From LMDS01 sp039930465 (GTDB lineage: Bacteria; Pseudomonadota; Gammaproteobacteria; Burkholderiales; Burkholderiaceae_C), in assembly GCA_039930465.1 (NCBI GenBank), contig JBDTTU010000052.1:1-30317 (forward strand): 30,317 nucleotides of DNA, in the 5' to 3' direction. Under the pieces are notes generated by a model. It was not told the origin of the DNA. It saw only the letters and a list, made by a program, of their open reading frames with translations, and did no database searches. The position numbers and the translations under genes are program-made. Below, one piece after another: positions 6,575 to 14,684 of the stretch; position 1 is the first letter of the stretch, and the number at the start of each line of letters is the position of its first letter.

Positions 6575-7960
6575 TCAGCCGGCCAGCGGCTTGAGCGAAC
6601 CCAGCAGCGTAGGGATCAGCTCGCTCACCGTCGGGTGAGTGTGCACCGTGCGCTGGAGCACCTTGTACGACACGCCGGCGGCCATCGCGTCGAGCAGCAG
6701 GTGCACGACCTCGTCAGCTTCGATGCCGAGCAGCGCTGCACCTAGAAAACGCTCGGTCTGCGCGTCGACCAGTACCTTCATGAAGCCCTGGGTTTCGCCG
6801 CGTTCACGGGCACGCCCGACGCGGCTCATCGGCATCAAGCCCACGAGTGCCGCCCGCCCGCTGGCGCGCACTTCGCTTTCTGTCTGTCCGACACGGCCGA
6901 GTGGCGGGTCGATGAACAGTGCGTAGGCCGGGATGCGGTCGCTGGCGCGGCGTGGATCGTTGTCGAACAGGTTGGCGGCGACGATCTCGAAGTCGTTGTA
7001 CGAGGTGTGTGTGAACGCGCCGCGGCCATTCACGTCCCCGAGCGCCCACACGCCTTCGACGTTGGTGCGCAGTTGTTCGTCGGTCTTGACGAAACCGCGC
7101 GGGTCGGTCTCGATGCCCGCGCTCTGCAGGCCCAGCGCTTCGGTGTTGGGTTTGCGGCCGACCGCGGCGAGCAGGTGGCTGCCGTGCAACTCGCGAGCGG
7201 CGCCGCTTGAATTCAGCGTGACATGGATCCGACCATCGGTGGCCTTGTCGACCTTCGCGTCACGCGCCGAGAGCAGGAATTCGACACCTTCACGCTCCAG
7301 AATTTCCTGCACTTCTTTCGACACCTCCCGGTCTTCGCGCGCGATCAGCCGATCTCCGTATTCGATCACCGTGACCTTGGATCCGAAGCGCCGATACATC
7401 TGCGCGAACTCGAGGCCGATGTAGCTGCCGCCGACGATCAGCAAGTGATCGGGCAGCGTGTCGAGTTGCATCATCGAGGTGTTGGTCAGCACCGGCACGT
7501 CGGTGATGCCTGGCCAGTCGGGCAGCGTCGCGCGGCCACCGACATTGATGAAGATCTTCGGCGCGTTGAAGGCCTGGCTGCTCACGTCGAGGCTGTGCGG
7601 CCCGGTGAAGCGTGCGGCGCCGCGCACCAGGCTCAGGTTGGCGGTGCCGGTCAGCCAGCCGGTGAGCCCGCTGACAGATTGAGCGACCACCGCGTCCTTG
7701 CGCGCCTTCACCGCCTTCATGTCGACGCTGACCGGGCCCGGCACGATCACACCGAACTCGGCCGCGTGCCGCGCGAGGTGCGCAGCGCGGGCACTCGCGA
7801 CCAGGGTCTTGGTGGGAATGCAGCCATCGTTGACGCAGGTGCCGCCCAGGTGTTCACGCTCGATCAGCGCGGTCTTCAGACCCGAGGAAGCGAGTCGCAC
7901 CGCGAGCGATGGGCCGGCCTGGCCGGCGCCGATGACGATGGCATCGTAAGTGGTGCTCAT
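6575..7960 (-). CDS. Mercuric-reductase-like FAD/NAD(P) disulphide oxidoreductase
   Basis: A 461-residue class I pyridine-nucleotide disulphide oxidoreductase. It has an N-terminal FAD-binding GAGQAG (11-16), redox-active cysteines Cys42 and Cys47 in GGTCVNDGCIPTKT, an NAD(P)-binding GGSYIG (177-182), a second FAD contact ALGDV (306-310), and the C-terminal dimer-interface pair His442/Glu447 in HPTVSE. It lacks the N-terminal metal-binding domain and the C-terminal vicinal cysteines of true MerA. No mer genes are near, so mercury reduction is not supported. It is closer to the broad MerA-like/RclA-like branch of unknown substrate. It is not dihydrolipoamide dehydrogenase by context. ATG 7960 follows GGAAA on the minus strand; the open frame continues to 8038 but without family similarity. 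It is divergent from mraZ. Confidence 0.88.
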   Translation of the reverse strand: MSTTYDAIVIGAGQAGPSLAVRLASSGLKTALIEREHLGGTCVNDGCIPTKTLVASARAAHLARHAAEFGVIVPGPVSVDMKAVKARKDAVVAQSVSGLTGWLTGTANLSLVRGAARFTGPHSLDVSSQAFNAPKIFINVGGRATLPDWPGITDVPVLTNTSMMQLDTLPDHLLIVGGSYIGLEFAQMYRRFGSKVTVIEYGDRLIAREDREVSKEVQEILEREGVEFLLSARDAKVDKATDGRIHVTLNSSGAARELHGSHLLAAVGRKPNTEALGLQSAGIETDPRGFVKTDEQLRTNVEGVWALGDVNGRGAFTHTSYNDFEIVAANLFDNDPRRASDRIPAYALFIDPPLGRVGQTESEVRASGRAALVGLMPMSRVGRARERGETQGFMKVLVDAQTERFLGAALLGIEADEVVHLLLDAMAAGVSYKVLQRTVHTHPTVSELIPTLLGSLKPLAG

Positions 7961-8077
7961 TTTGTTTCCGATCACGCCTGCAGTGCGGTTTCTCGCAGCG
8001 TGGGCTGATTGCGTTGCTCGGCGCAGTCCAGCATTCAAGCTGCACCAATCTCACCCAACACTTTCATTGCCCCCCGC

Positions 8078-8157
8078 AAGTCCTTATTTTTGAACGTATT
8101 TTGCCGGCGGAGCTGGGTTTAAAATCAGCGCTAAGTCCTTGATTCCATTGATTTTTG
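8078..8157 (+). repeat. Two-part direct repeat upstream of mraZ
   Basis: AAGTCCTT occurs at 8078-8085 and again at 8133-8140, and each copy is followed by ATTTTTG (8086-8092 and 8151-8157). The copies are 55 bases apart, about five helical turns, in the only AT-rich part of the 261-bp gap between the flavoprotein gene and mraZ. They could be regulator binding sites or chance. Apart from these repeats and the promoter/operator region, nothing else was recognised in this gap. Confidence 0.35.
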
Positions 8158-8170
8158 TTTACATCTTGAA

Positions 8171-8199
8171 TTGACCACGCCGCCCCCGTCCGCTACAGT
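8171..8199 (+). promoter_or_regulatory. Sigma-70-type promoter of the dcw cluster (Pmra)
   Basis: TTGACC (8171-8176) and TACAGT (8194-8199) are separated by exactly 17 bases, giving five and four matches to the -35 and -10 consensus. Transcription would start near 8206, about 16 bases before the mraZ ATG at 8222 or 34 before the GTG at 8240. In E. coli a promoter ahead of mraZ drives much of the cluster; the same role is inferred here because the genes downstream are nearly gapless. Confidence 0.7.
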
Positions 8200-8231
8200 G
8201 GCGCAAAGTGCACTTTAGTGGATGTTTGTGG
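8197..8231 (+). promoter_or_regulatory. MraZ operator: four GTG repeats at 10-bp spacing
   Basis: AGTGG (8197-8201), AGTGC (8207-8211), AGTGG (8217-8221) and TGTGG (8227-8231) recur at exactly 10 bp. MraZ is known in E. coli and other bacteria to bind short G-rich direct repeats with 10-bp phasing ahead of its own gene and to repress the cluster. The array overlaps the -10 element and the predicted transcription start, as expected for repression. The last copy lies inside the coding sequence if translation starts at 8222. Confidence 0.75.
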
Positions 8232-8668
8232 CAAACAACGTGTTTCAAGGGCCCGCGGCCCTGACGCTGGACAGCAAGGGACGCATCGCCATGCCTGCGC
8301 GTCACCGCGAGCTGTTGGCCACGATGGGCATCAATCAGCTCACGATCACGAAACACCCCGAAGGCTCGTTGATGATATTCCCGCGCCCGGCGTGGGAGAC
8401 GTTCTCCGAGCGCATCGCAGCGATTCCGATGGGCGGCGGTGGCTGGCGTCGGGTGTTTCTCGGCAACGCAATGGAAGTCGATATCGACGCGTCTTCGCGT
8501 TTTCTCGTGCCGCCCGAGCTGCGCACTTACGCTGGCCTGGAGCGCGACCTGATGCTGCTCGGCATGGGCAGCCACTTCGAACTCTGGGACGCGCAGCGCT
8601 ACGCCGAGCACGAAGCGAAAGTCATGCAGTCTGAAATGCCCGAATCGCTGAAGAGTTTCAGTTTCTGA
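8222..8668 (+). CDS. mraZ: MraZ, transcriptional regulator of the dcw cluster
   Basis: A 148-residue protein with two AbrB/SpoVT-like swapped-hairpin DNA-binding modules, each with the family signature: LDSKGRIAMPARHR in the first and DIDASSRFLVPPELRTYAGL in the second. MraZ forms a ring-shaped oligomer and binds phased repeats in its own promoter. The start is uncertain. ATG 8222 (MFVANN...) has no ribosome site. GTG 8240 would give MFQGPAALTLD..., which lines up with the usual MraZ N terminus and would leave all four operator repeats in the leader; it also lacks a clear Shine-Dalgarno. It is the first gene of the cluster and ends 14 bases before rsmH. Confidence 0.93.
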   Translation: MFVANNVFQGPAALTLDSKGRIAMPARHRELLATMGINQLTITKHPEGSLMIFPRPAWETFSERIAAIPMGGGGWRRVFLGNAMEVDIDASSRFLVPPELRTYAGLERDLMLLGMGSHFELWDAQRYAEHEAKVMQSEMPESLKSFSF

Positions 8669-8682
8669 TCGACTGAATTCTC

Positions 8683-9630
8683 ATGGACCCTCGCAGCGAC
8701 TGGCAACACACCACCGTCTTGCTGGCCGAAGCGATCGACGCTCTCGTGACCACGCCGGCCGGTATTTACGTCGACGGCACCTATGGCCGCGGGGGCCACT
8801 CGCGTGCGCTGCTCGAACGCCTGGCGCCTGAGGGCCGACTGATCGCGATCGACCGTGACCCGCAGGCCGTCGAAGCCGCCACGATCGGCGCGGCACGCAT
8901 CAACGACCCGCGCTTTTCCATTCACCACACGAGCTTCGCGCACCTGGTGCCGCTGCTGGCTTCGCTCGGCGTCAGCCGGGTCGATGGTCTGCTGCTCGAC
9001 CTGGGCGTTTCTTCTCCGCAGATCGACAACCCCGAGCGTGGATTCAGCTTCCGTTTCGACGGCCCGCTGGACATGCGCATGGACACCACCCGCGGCGAGA
9101 GCGCGGCAGAGTTTCTGGCCCGCGCCGATGTGTGCCAATTGACGGAGGTGATTCGTGACTATGGGGAAGAACGGTTTGCTCTACAGGTTGCAAAGGCGCT
9201 TGTTGCTCGGCGCGAAAGCGGGAACCCTGTTCGAACCACAGGGGAGCTTTCCAACGTCGTGGCTGGTGCGGTCAAGACCCGCGAAGCGGGCCAGAACCCT
9301 GCAACGCGCACATTTCAAGCTCTTCGGATTTTCGTCAACGCCGAGCTTGAGGAGCTCGAACAAGGCCTGAGCGCCTCGCTCGACGTATTGGCGCCCGGTG
9401 GCCGGCTCGTGGTGATCAGCTTTCACTCGCTCGAAGACCGCATCGTCAAGACCTTCGTCGCGGGCGAGAGCAAACACGTGTTCGATCGGCGCGCACCGTT
9501 CGCCGAACCCAAGGCGATGCGTTTGCGGTCGATCGCGCGTGTCAAGCCCGGTGATGACGAAGTGCGTGGCAACCCGCGCTCGCGCTCGGCGGTGATGCGC
9601 GTGGCCGAGCGAACCGAGGTGGCGGCATGA
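8683..9630 (+). CDS. rsmH: 16S rRNA m4C1402 methyltransferase RsmH (MraW)
   Basis: A 315-residue SAM-dependent methyltransferase that N4-methylates C1402 of 16S rRNA. Visible signatures are DGTYGRGGHS (31-40, SAM binding), LDLGVSSPQID (105-115), MRMDTT (131-136) and ISFHSLEDRIVK (245-256), with an inserted helical domain between. Its length is normal for the family. The stop overlaps the ftsL start by four bases (ATGA). Codons 151-227 (9133-9363) use A- or T-ending codons far more than the rest of the cluster, while the protein stays intact and family-like. This is a local composition anomaly, not a break. Confidence 0.97.
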   Translation: MDPRSDWQHTTVLLAEAIDALVTTPAGIYVDGTYGRGGHSRALLERLAPEGRLIAIDRDPQAVEAATIGAARINDPRFSIHHTSFAHLVPLLASLGVSRVDGLLLDLGVSSPQIDNPERGFSFRFDGPLDMRMDTTRGESAAEFLARADVCQLTEVIRDYGEERFALQVAKALVARRESGNPVRTTGELSNVVAGAVKTREAGQNPATRTFQALRIFVNAELEELEQGLSASLDVLAPGGRLVVISFHSLEDRIVKTFVAGESKHVFDRRAPFAEPKAMRLRSIARVKPGDDEVRGNPRSRSAVMRVAERTEVAA

Positions 9631-9947
9631 CACGTCTCAACGTGCTGCTGCTCGTCGCGCTGATCTTCAGCAGCCTGTACCTCGTGCGGGTGTCGCACGA
9701 GTCGCGCAGCCTCTTCGCCGAGCTCGACCGCGCCCGCAACGAAGAGCGGCTGCTCGACAGCGAATACGAGCGCCTGCGCTCGGACAAGCAGTCGCAGGCC
9801 ACGCCGCTGCGGGTCGAAAGGACCGCGCGCGACAAGCTCGCGATGCGCAGCGCCACGCCGGCCGTCACGCAATACGTGACCTACGCGGGCGCGGCGTCGG
9901 CGGGCGCGTCCGGGGCTGCCTCGGCCTCTGCGGGAGTTGCACGATGA
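9627..9947 (+). CDS. ftsL: Cell division protein FtsL
   Basis: A 106-residue bitopic membrane protein: short cytoplasmic start, membrane helix about 4-21, then a periplasmic coiled coil (about 25-72, heptad-like, rich in Glu/Arg/Leu). FtsL joins FtsQ and FtsB in the divisome and helps activate FtsW-FtsI. Sequence identity in this family is low, so the call rests on size, topology, coiled coil and position between rsmH and ftsI. The C-terminal 20 residues are an Ala/Ser/Gly tail. It overlaps both neighbours by ATGA, suggesting coupled translation. Confidence 0.93.
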   Translation: MTRLNVLLLVALIFSSLYLVRVSHESRSLFAELDRARNEERLLDSEYERLRSDKQSQATPLRVERTARDKLAMRSATPAVTQYVTYAGAASAGASGAASASAGVAR

Positions 9948-11764
9948 GCTGGTTGGGTAACGGCCTGCAGAGTGGCGGTGCGGCATCGCGGAAGTCGCCG
10001 GGTGCAACCAGCGTGCGCAGCGTCAACTATTCGACCAGCCCGCTGCTGGCGTCGAAAACGCCGCCGTGGCGCTCGAAGTTCCTGGTGGCACTCGTGGGCC
10101 TGAGCTTTTGCATCCTGCTCGGCCGCGCGATCTATGTGCAGATCATCGGCACCGAGTTCTTCCTGAAGCAGGGCGAGATTCGCTACGCACGTTCGCTCAC
10201 GCTGCCAGCGAGCCGCGGGCGAATTTTCGACCGCAACGGCCAGATCCTCGCTTCCAGCGTGCCGGCGTCGTCGCTCTGGGCGATCCCGAAAGACTTCAGT
10301 GCCGACAAGGCCGAACGCCGCAAGCTGGCCAAGCTGATCGGCATGACGCCGCAGGAACTCGAGGGCCGCCTCGACGACAACACCAATTTCGTCTGGCTCA
10401 AACGCCTCGCCGACGACCAGGTAGCCAAAGACGTGCTCGCGCTCAACCTGAAGGGCCTTCATCAGTTGCGCGAGTACAAGCGCAAGTACCCCGAAGGCGA
10501 AGCGGCCACGCATGTGGTCGGGTTCACCAACGTCGAAGACCGCGGCCAGGAAGGCATCGAGCTCGCGTTCGAAAAAGACCTGGCTGGTCGCGACGGTTCG
10601 CGCCGTGTCATCAAGGACAGGCTCGGCCGCGTCGTCGAAGACATCGGCGACAGCGTGGCGCCGGTCGACGGGCGCGACATCACCTTGTCGATCGACTCGA
10701 AGGTGCAGTTCTTCGCCTACCAGCGCATTCGCGACGCGGTGGCCGAGCACAAGGCCAAGGCCGGCAGCGTGGTCGTGCTCGACGCGCAGAGCGGCGAGCT
10801 GCTGGCGCTGGCCAACTTTCCCAGCTATTCGCCTGCCGACCGCCGCAACCTGAGCGGGGCGCAGTTGCGCAACCGCGCGCTGACCGACACCTTCGAACCC
10901 GGCTCGACGATGAAACCCTTCATCGCGGCGTGGGCCATGGAAACCGGTCGAGTCACACCCAACACCATCATCCAGACGGCGCCCGGGCGCCTGACCATCA
11001 CCGGCTCGACCATCAGCGACGCGCACCCGCATGGCGACCTCACGGTGGCGCAGGTGATCCAGAAATCGAGCAACGTCGGCGCCGTGAAGATGGCGATGCA
11101 GTTCACGCCGCGCGAGATGTGGGAGCTCTACGCGCAGGTCGGTTTCGGCCAGAAGCCGCAGATCGGTTTTCCCGGGGCCGTGACCGGCCGGCTGCGCCCG
11201 TACAAGACCTGGCGCCCGATCGAGCAGGCGACCATGAGCTATGGCTATGGCCTGTCGGCTTCGCTGCTGCAGATCGCACACGCCTACACCGCGTTCGCGC
11301 ACGACGGCGAGGTGATCCCGGTCACGCTGGCGCGCACACCCGAGACCAACCCGCCCACACCGGTCGTCGGCCAGCGAGTGTTTTCGGCCAAGACCGCGCA
11401 AGCCGTGCGCGAGATGCTGCAGATGGCCGCCGGCCCGGGGGGCACCGGCCCGAAAGCGCAGACCATGGGTTACACCGTGGGTGGCAAGTCGGGCACCGCC
11501 TACAAGCAGGAAGGCAAGAGCTACGCGACCAAGAAATACCGCTCATGGTTCGTCGGCATGGCGCCAATCGTCAACCCGCGCATCATCGTGGCTGTGATGG
11601 TCGACGAACCGAATGCCGGCAAGTGGTACGGCGGCGACGTGGCCGCGCCGGTCTTCAGCCAGGTCGTGCAGCAGACGCTGCGCACGCTCGGCGTGCAGCC
11701 CGACCTGGAAGTGAAGACGCAGATCGTCACGCACGAAGTGCCGGCGGAAGAGGAGAGCTTTTGA
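9944..11764 (+). CDS. ftsI: Septal peptidoglycan transpeptidase FtsI (PBP3)
   Basis: A 606-residue class B penicillin-binding protein that crosslinks septal peptidoglycan. It has a ~43-residue cytoplasmic tail, a membrane anchor (about 45-63), and a pedestal domain starting with RGRIFDRNG (91-99). The transpeptidase domain has Ser321 in STMK (321-324), SSN (375-377) and KSGT (515-518). The membrane anchor and pedestal are those expected for a partner of FtsW, encoded four genes after mraY. The start overlaps ftsL by four bases, and the stop overlaps the murE ATG by one base (TGATG). The length is slightly above E. coli FtsI (588). Confidence 0.97.
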   Translation: MSWLGNGLQSGGAASRKSPGATSVRSVNYSTSPLLASKTPPWRSKFLVALVGLSFCILLGRAIYVQIIGTEFFLKQGEIRYARSLTLPASRGRIFDRNGQILASSVPASSLWAIPKDFSADKAERRKLAKLIGMTPQELEGRLDDNTNFVWLKRLADDQVAKDVLALNLKGLHQLREYKRKYPEGEAATHVVGFTNVEDRGQEGIELAFEKDLAGRDGSRRVIKDRLGRVVEDIGDSVAPVDGRDITLSIDSKVQFFAYQRIRDAVAEHKAKAGSVVVLDAQSGELLALANFPSYSPADRRNLSGAQLRNRALTDTFEPGSTMKPFIAAWAMETGRVTPNTIIQTAPGRLTITGSTISDAHPHGDLTVAQVIQKSSNVGAVKMAMQFTPREMWELYAQVGFGQKPQIGFPGAVTGRLRPYKTWRPIEQATMSYGYGLSASLLQIAHAYTAFAHDGEVIPVTLARTPETNPPTPVVGQRVFSAKTAQAVREMLQMAAGPGGTGPKAQTMGYTVGGKSGTAYKQEGKSYATKKYRSWFVGMAPIVNPRIIVAVMVDEPNAGKWYGGDVAAPVFSQVVQQTLRTLGVQPDLEVKTQIVTHEVPAEEESF

Positions 11765-13275
11765 TGGCTTTGCGCCAGCTCCCGTCCGTTGATGCTGCGC
11801 TCGGCTGGTTCGCCCAGCGTGGCGTGCGTGCGCTCACGACCGACAGCCGGCGTGTGCAGCCGGGCCACGCGTTCATCGCGTGGCCGGGTTACGCGGTCGA
11901 TGGGCGGCAGTTCGTGGCGAACGCGCTCGCCGCAGGCGCGAACGCGTGCCTGGTCGAGGCCGACGGGGCACAAGCCTTCGCGCTGGAAGAGCGGGCCGAT
12001 GTGGCCGCGTTGGCCGACCTGAAGGCCAGCACCGGTGCGATCGCGAGCGCCTTCATGGGCTCGCCCAGCCAGCGTCTGCGCGTGATCGCCGTGACCGGCA
12101 CCAACGGCAAGACCTCGACCGCGTGGTGGGTTGCCCAGGCCCTGTCGGCCCTCGGCCGGCGCTGCGGCGTGGTGGGCACGCTGGGTATGGGCGAACCGCC
12201 GTCGCCAGGCAAGAACGCACAGATCGAGTTCACGGGCCTGACCACGCCCGACCCGGTGACGCTGCAGGCGGGCTTCAGGCGCTTCGTCGATGCCGGCTTC
12301 GAGGCCTGCGCCATCGAGGCTTCGTCGATCGGGGTGATCGAACATCGCCTGGCCGGAACGCACATCGACGTCGCGACGTTCACCAACTTCACGCTCGACC
12401 ACCTCGACTTTCATGGCTCGATGGAAGCCTACTGGCAGGCCAAGGCGGCCTTGTTCGCGTGGCCCGGTCTGAAGGCCGCGGTGTTGAACATCGACGACGT
12501 GCAGGGCGCACGGCTGGCGGCCACACTCGACCCCTCGGCACTCGACGTGTGGACGTATTCGGTCGCGCAGCCGGCGCGGCTGTGTGCAGCCGACGTGAAG
12601 TACGTCGGTGGCGGCTTGAGCTTCGTGCTGCACGAAGGCGCGGCGCAATTGGCTGTCGCCACGCATCTCATCGGCGAGTACAACGTCTCGAATTTGCTGG
12701 CGGTCATCGCTGCCCTGCGCGCTTCCGGTGTCACGCTGACCGATGCTGCACGTGCCTGCGCCACGCTCACGCCGGTGCCCGGCCGAATGCAACGCGTGGC
12801 GTCCGACACGACGGCCGGCCCCGAAGTCGTCGTCGACTACGCCCACACCCCCGATGCGCTGGGAAAAGCGCTGCTCGCCTTGCAACCCTTCGCCGCGCAG
12901 CGCGGTGGCACGCTCTGGTGCGTGTTCGGCTGTGGTGGCAACCGCGACGCCGGCAAGCGCCCGCTGATGGGTGCGCTGGCGCAGCGCCTGGCCGGCCGCG
13001 TGGTGATCACCAGCGACAACCCGCGCAACGAAGCGCCGGCCTTCATCACGCTGCAGATCGTGGCCGGCCTGGCCGGCAACCAGGATCGGGTGACGGTGGT
13101 GGAAGAACGCCGCGCCGCGATCCGCTACGCGCTGCGTGAAGCCGACGCGCGTGACGTGATCCTGATCGCCGGCAAGGGCCACGAGGACTACCAGGAGATT
13201 CGTGGCCAGAAGCTGCCGTTCTCGGATGTCGTCGAGGCCCAGGCCGGGCTCGCTTTGCGTGGGGCCACAGCATGA
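11764..13275 (+). CDS. murE: UDP-MurNAc-L-Ala-D-Glu:meso-DAP ligase MurE
   Basis: A 503-residue cytosolic ATP-dependent ligase that adds the third residue of the peptidoglycan stem. The ATP site is GTNGKTS (112-118), and the lysine in YWQAKAALF (Lys227) is the position carbamylated in the family. DNPR (418-421) is the motif that selects meso-diaminopimelate rather than lysine, consistent with a Gram-negative host. ATG 11764 overlaps the ftsI stop by one base; the open frame extends far upstream only because it lies in a shadow frame of ftsI. Confidence 0.97.
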   Translation: MALRQLPSVDAALGWFAQRGVRALTTDSRRVQPGHAFIAWPGYAVDGRQFVANALAAGANACLVEADGAQAFALEERADVAALADLKASTGAIASAFMGSPSQRLRVIAVTGTNGKTSTAWWVAQALSALGRRCGVVGTLGMGEPPSPGKNAQIEFTGLTTPDPVTLQAGFRRFVDAGFEACAIEASSIGVIEHRLAGTHIDVATFTNFTLDHLDFHGSMEAYWQAKAALFAWPGLKAAVLNIDDVQGARLAATLDPSALDVWTYSVAQPARLCAADVKYVGGGLSFVLHEGAAQLAVATHLIGEYNVSNLLAVIAALRASGVTLTDAARACATLTPVPGRMQRVASDTTAGPEVVVDYAHTPDALGKALLALQPFAAQRGGTLWCVFGCGGNRDAGKRPLMGALAQRLAGRVVITSDNPRNEAPAFITLQIVAGLAGNQDRVTVVEERRAAIRYALREADARDVILIAGKGHEDYQEIRGQKLPFSDVVEAQAGLALRGATA

Positions 13276-14684
13276 TGACGCTCGCGCAAGCGCACGTGCT
13301 GTTGCCCGCCTCCACGCTCGTCGGCAGCGGTGTGGTCGAACTGCTGCGCGTTCACAGCGACACCCGCAGCCTGCGCGCCGGCGACCTGTTCGTGGCGCTG
13401 AAAGGCGAGCGCTTCGATGCGCACGACTTTCTGGCCCAGGCCAAAGGCAGCGGTGCGGTCGCGGCCCTCGCCGAGCGTGGGCTGGCCGAAGCCGGCCTGC
13501 CCGGCCTGCAGGTCGCCGACACCCAGGCCGCGCTCACCGAACTCGCGCGCGCCTGGCGCCAGCGCCTGCAGCTTCCGCTGATCGCGGTGACCGGCAGCAA
13601 CGGCAAGACCACGGTCACGCAGATGATCGCAGCCATCCTGCGCGCCTGGCTCGGCGACGCGGCCTTCGCGACCGCCGGCAACTTCAACAACCACATCGGC
13701 GTGCCGCTCACTTTGCTGGGGCTGCGCCAGGACGACAAGACCTGGCACCGCGCCGCGGTGGTCGAACTCGGCATGAACCACCCGGGCGAAATCGCCGAGC
13801 TCGCGCGCATCGCTGCGCCCACGGTCGCGCTCGTCAACAACGCGCAGCGCGAGCACCAGGAATTCATGGCCAGCGTGGAAGCGGTGGCGCGCGAAAACGG
13901 CACGGTGATCTCGGCCCTCGGCACCAGCGGCGTGGCCGTGTTCCCTGCCGACGAAACCCATGCCGCACTCTGGCACGCACTGGCCGGCACACGCCCCACG
14001 CTGACCTTCGCGTTGCAAGGCCCGGCCGACGTGACCTGCCACGCCGAATGGAGCGGCGACGCGGCCACGCCGCACTGGGCCTTGATGCTGCAAACACCAG
14101 CGGGCGCACTCGCATTGCAACTGCACGTGGCCGGCTGGCACAACGTGAAGAACGCGCTCGCCGCCGCTGCATGTGCCTTGGCCGCCGGTTGCCCGCTCGA
14201 TGCGATCGGCCGCGGGCTCGAAGCTTTCGAGCCGGTCAAGGGCCGCTCGCAGGTCAAGTCATTCATCAGCAAAGGCCAGCGCGTGACCCTCATCGATGAC
14301 ACCTACAACGCCAACCCCGACTCGGTGCGCGCCGCCATCGACGTGCTCGCGGTGATGCCCGGCCCGCGCTGGCTGGTGCTCGGCGACATGGGTGAGGTGG
14401 GTGACCAGGGCCCGGCGTATCACACCGAAGTCGGCGCCTACGCCAGGGCGCGTGGCATCGATGCGCTGTGGGTCGCGGGCAGCATGAGCGCACACAGCGC
14501 GAAGGCTTTTTCAGGGGCGCGCCACTTCGACGCAGCGCCCTCGTTGATCGCGGCGCTGGCGCAGGCGCCCGACTGCCGTTCGGTCGTGGTCAAGGGTTCG
14601 CGCTTCATGCGCATGGAGCAGGTCGTGTCGGCATTGATGAACCCCATGGGTCCACGCAACGAAGGGGCGCCGCATGCTGCTTAG
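13272..14684 (+). CDS. murF: UDP-MurNAc-tripeptide:D-Ala-D-Ala ligase MurF
   Basis: A 470-residue Mur ligase that adds the D-Ala-D-Ala dipeptide made by Ddl, completing UDP-MurNAc-pentapeptide. The N-terminal UDP-binding domain has HSDTRSLRAGDLFVALKG (28-45), the ATP loop is GSNGKTT (108-114), and the C-terminal domain holds the conserved DDTYNANPDS motif. Two ATGs lie in tandem at the start (13272 and 13275); the first overlaps the murE stop. The end overlaps mraY by 11 bases. In some genomes murE and murF are fused; here they are separate. Confidence 0.97.
   Translation: MMTLAQAHVLLPASTLVGSGVVELLRVHSDTRSLRAGDLFVALKGERFDAHDFLAQAKGSGAVAALAERGLAEAGLPGLQVADTQAALTELARAWRQRLQLPLIAVTGSNGKTTVTQMIAAILRAWLGDAAFATAGNFNNHIGVPLTLLGLRQDDKTWHRAAVVELGMNHPGEIAELARIAAPTVALVNNAQREHQEFMASVEAVARENGTVISALGTSGVAVFPADETHAALWHALAGTRPTLTFALQGPADVTCHAEWSGDAATPHWALMLQTPAGALALQLHVAGWHNVKNALAAAACALAAGCPLDAIGRGLEAFEPVKGRSQVKSFISKGQRVTLIDDTYNANPDSVRAAIDVLAVMPGPRWLVLGDMGEVGDQGPAYHTEVGAYARARGIDALWVAGSMSAHSAKAFSGARHFDAAPSLIAALAQAPDCRSVVVKGSRFMRMEQVVSALMNPMGPRNEGAPHAA

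Noticed and set aside
6575..7960. True mercuric reductase
   Set aside because: There is no N-terminal heavy-metal-binding domain, no C-terminal vicinal cysteine pair and no mer regulator or transporter nearby.
10066..11763. In-frame upstream extension of murE through ftsI
   Set aside because: It is a shadow frame of ftsI with Arg/Ala-rich sequence; MurE similarity begins at Met 11764, next to the ftsI stop.
11521..13182. 553-codon minus-strand frame opposite murE
   Set aside because: Low-complexity antisense translation without start signal or domain; murE on the plus strand is unmistakable.
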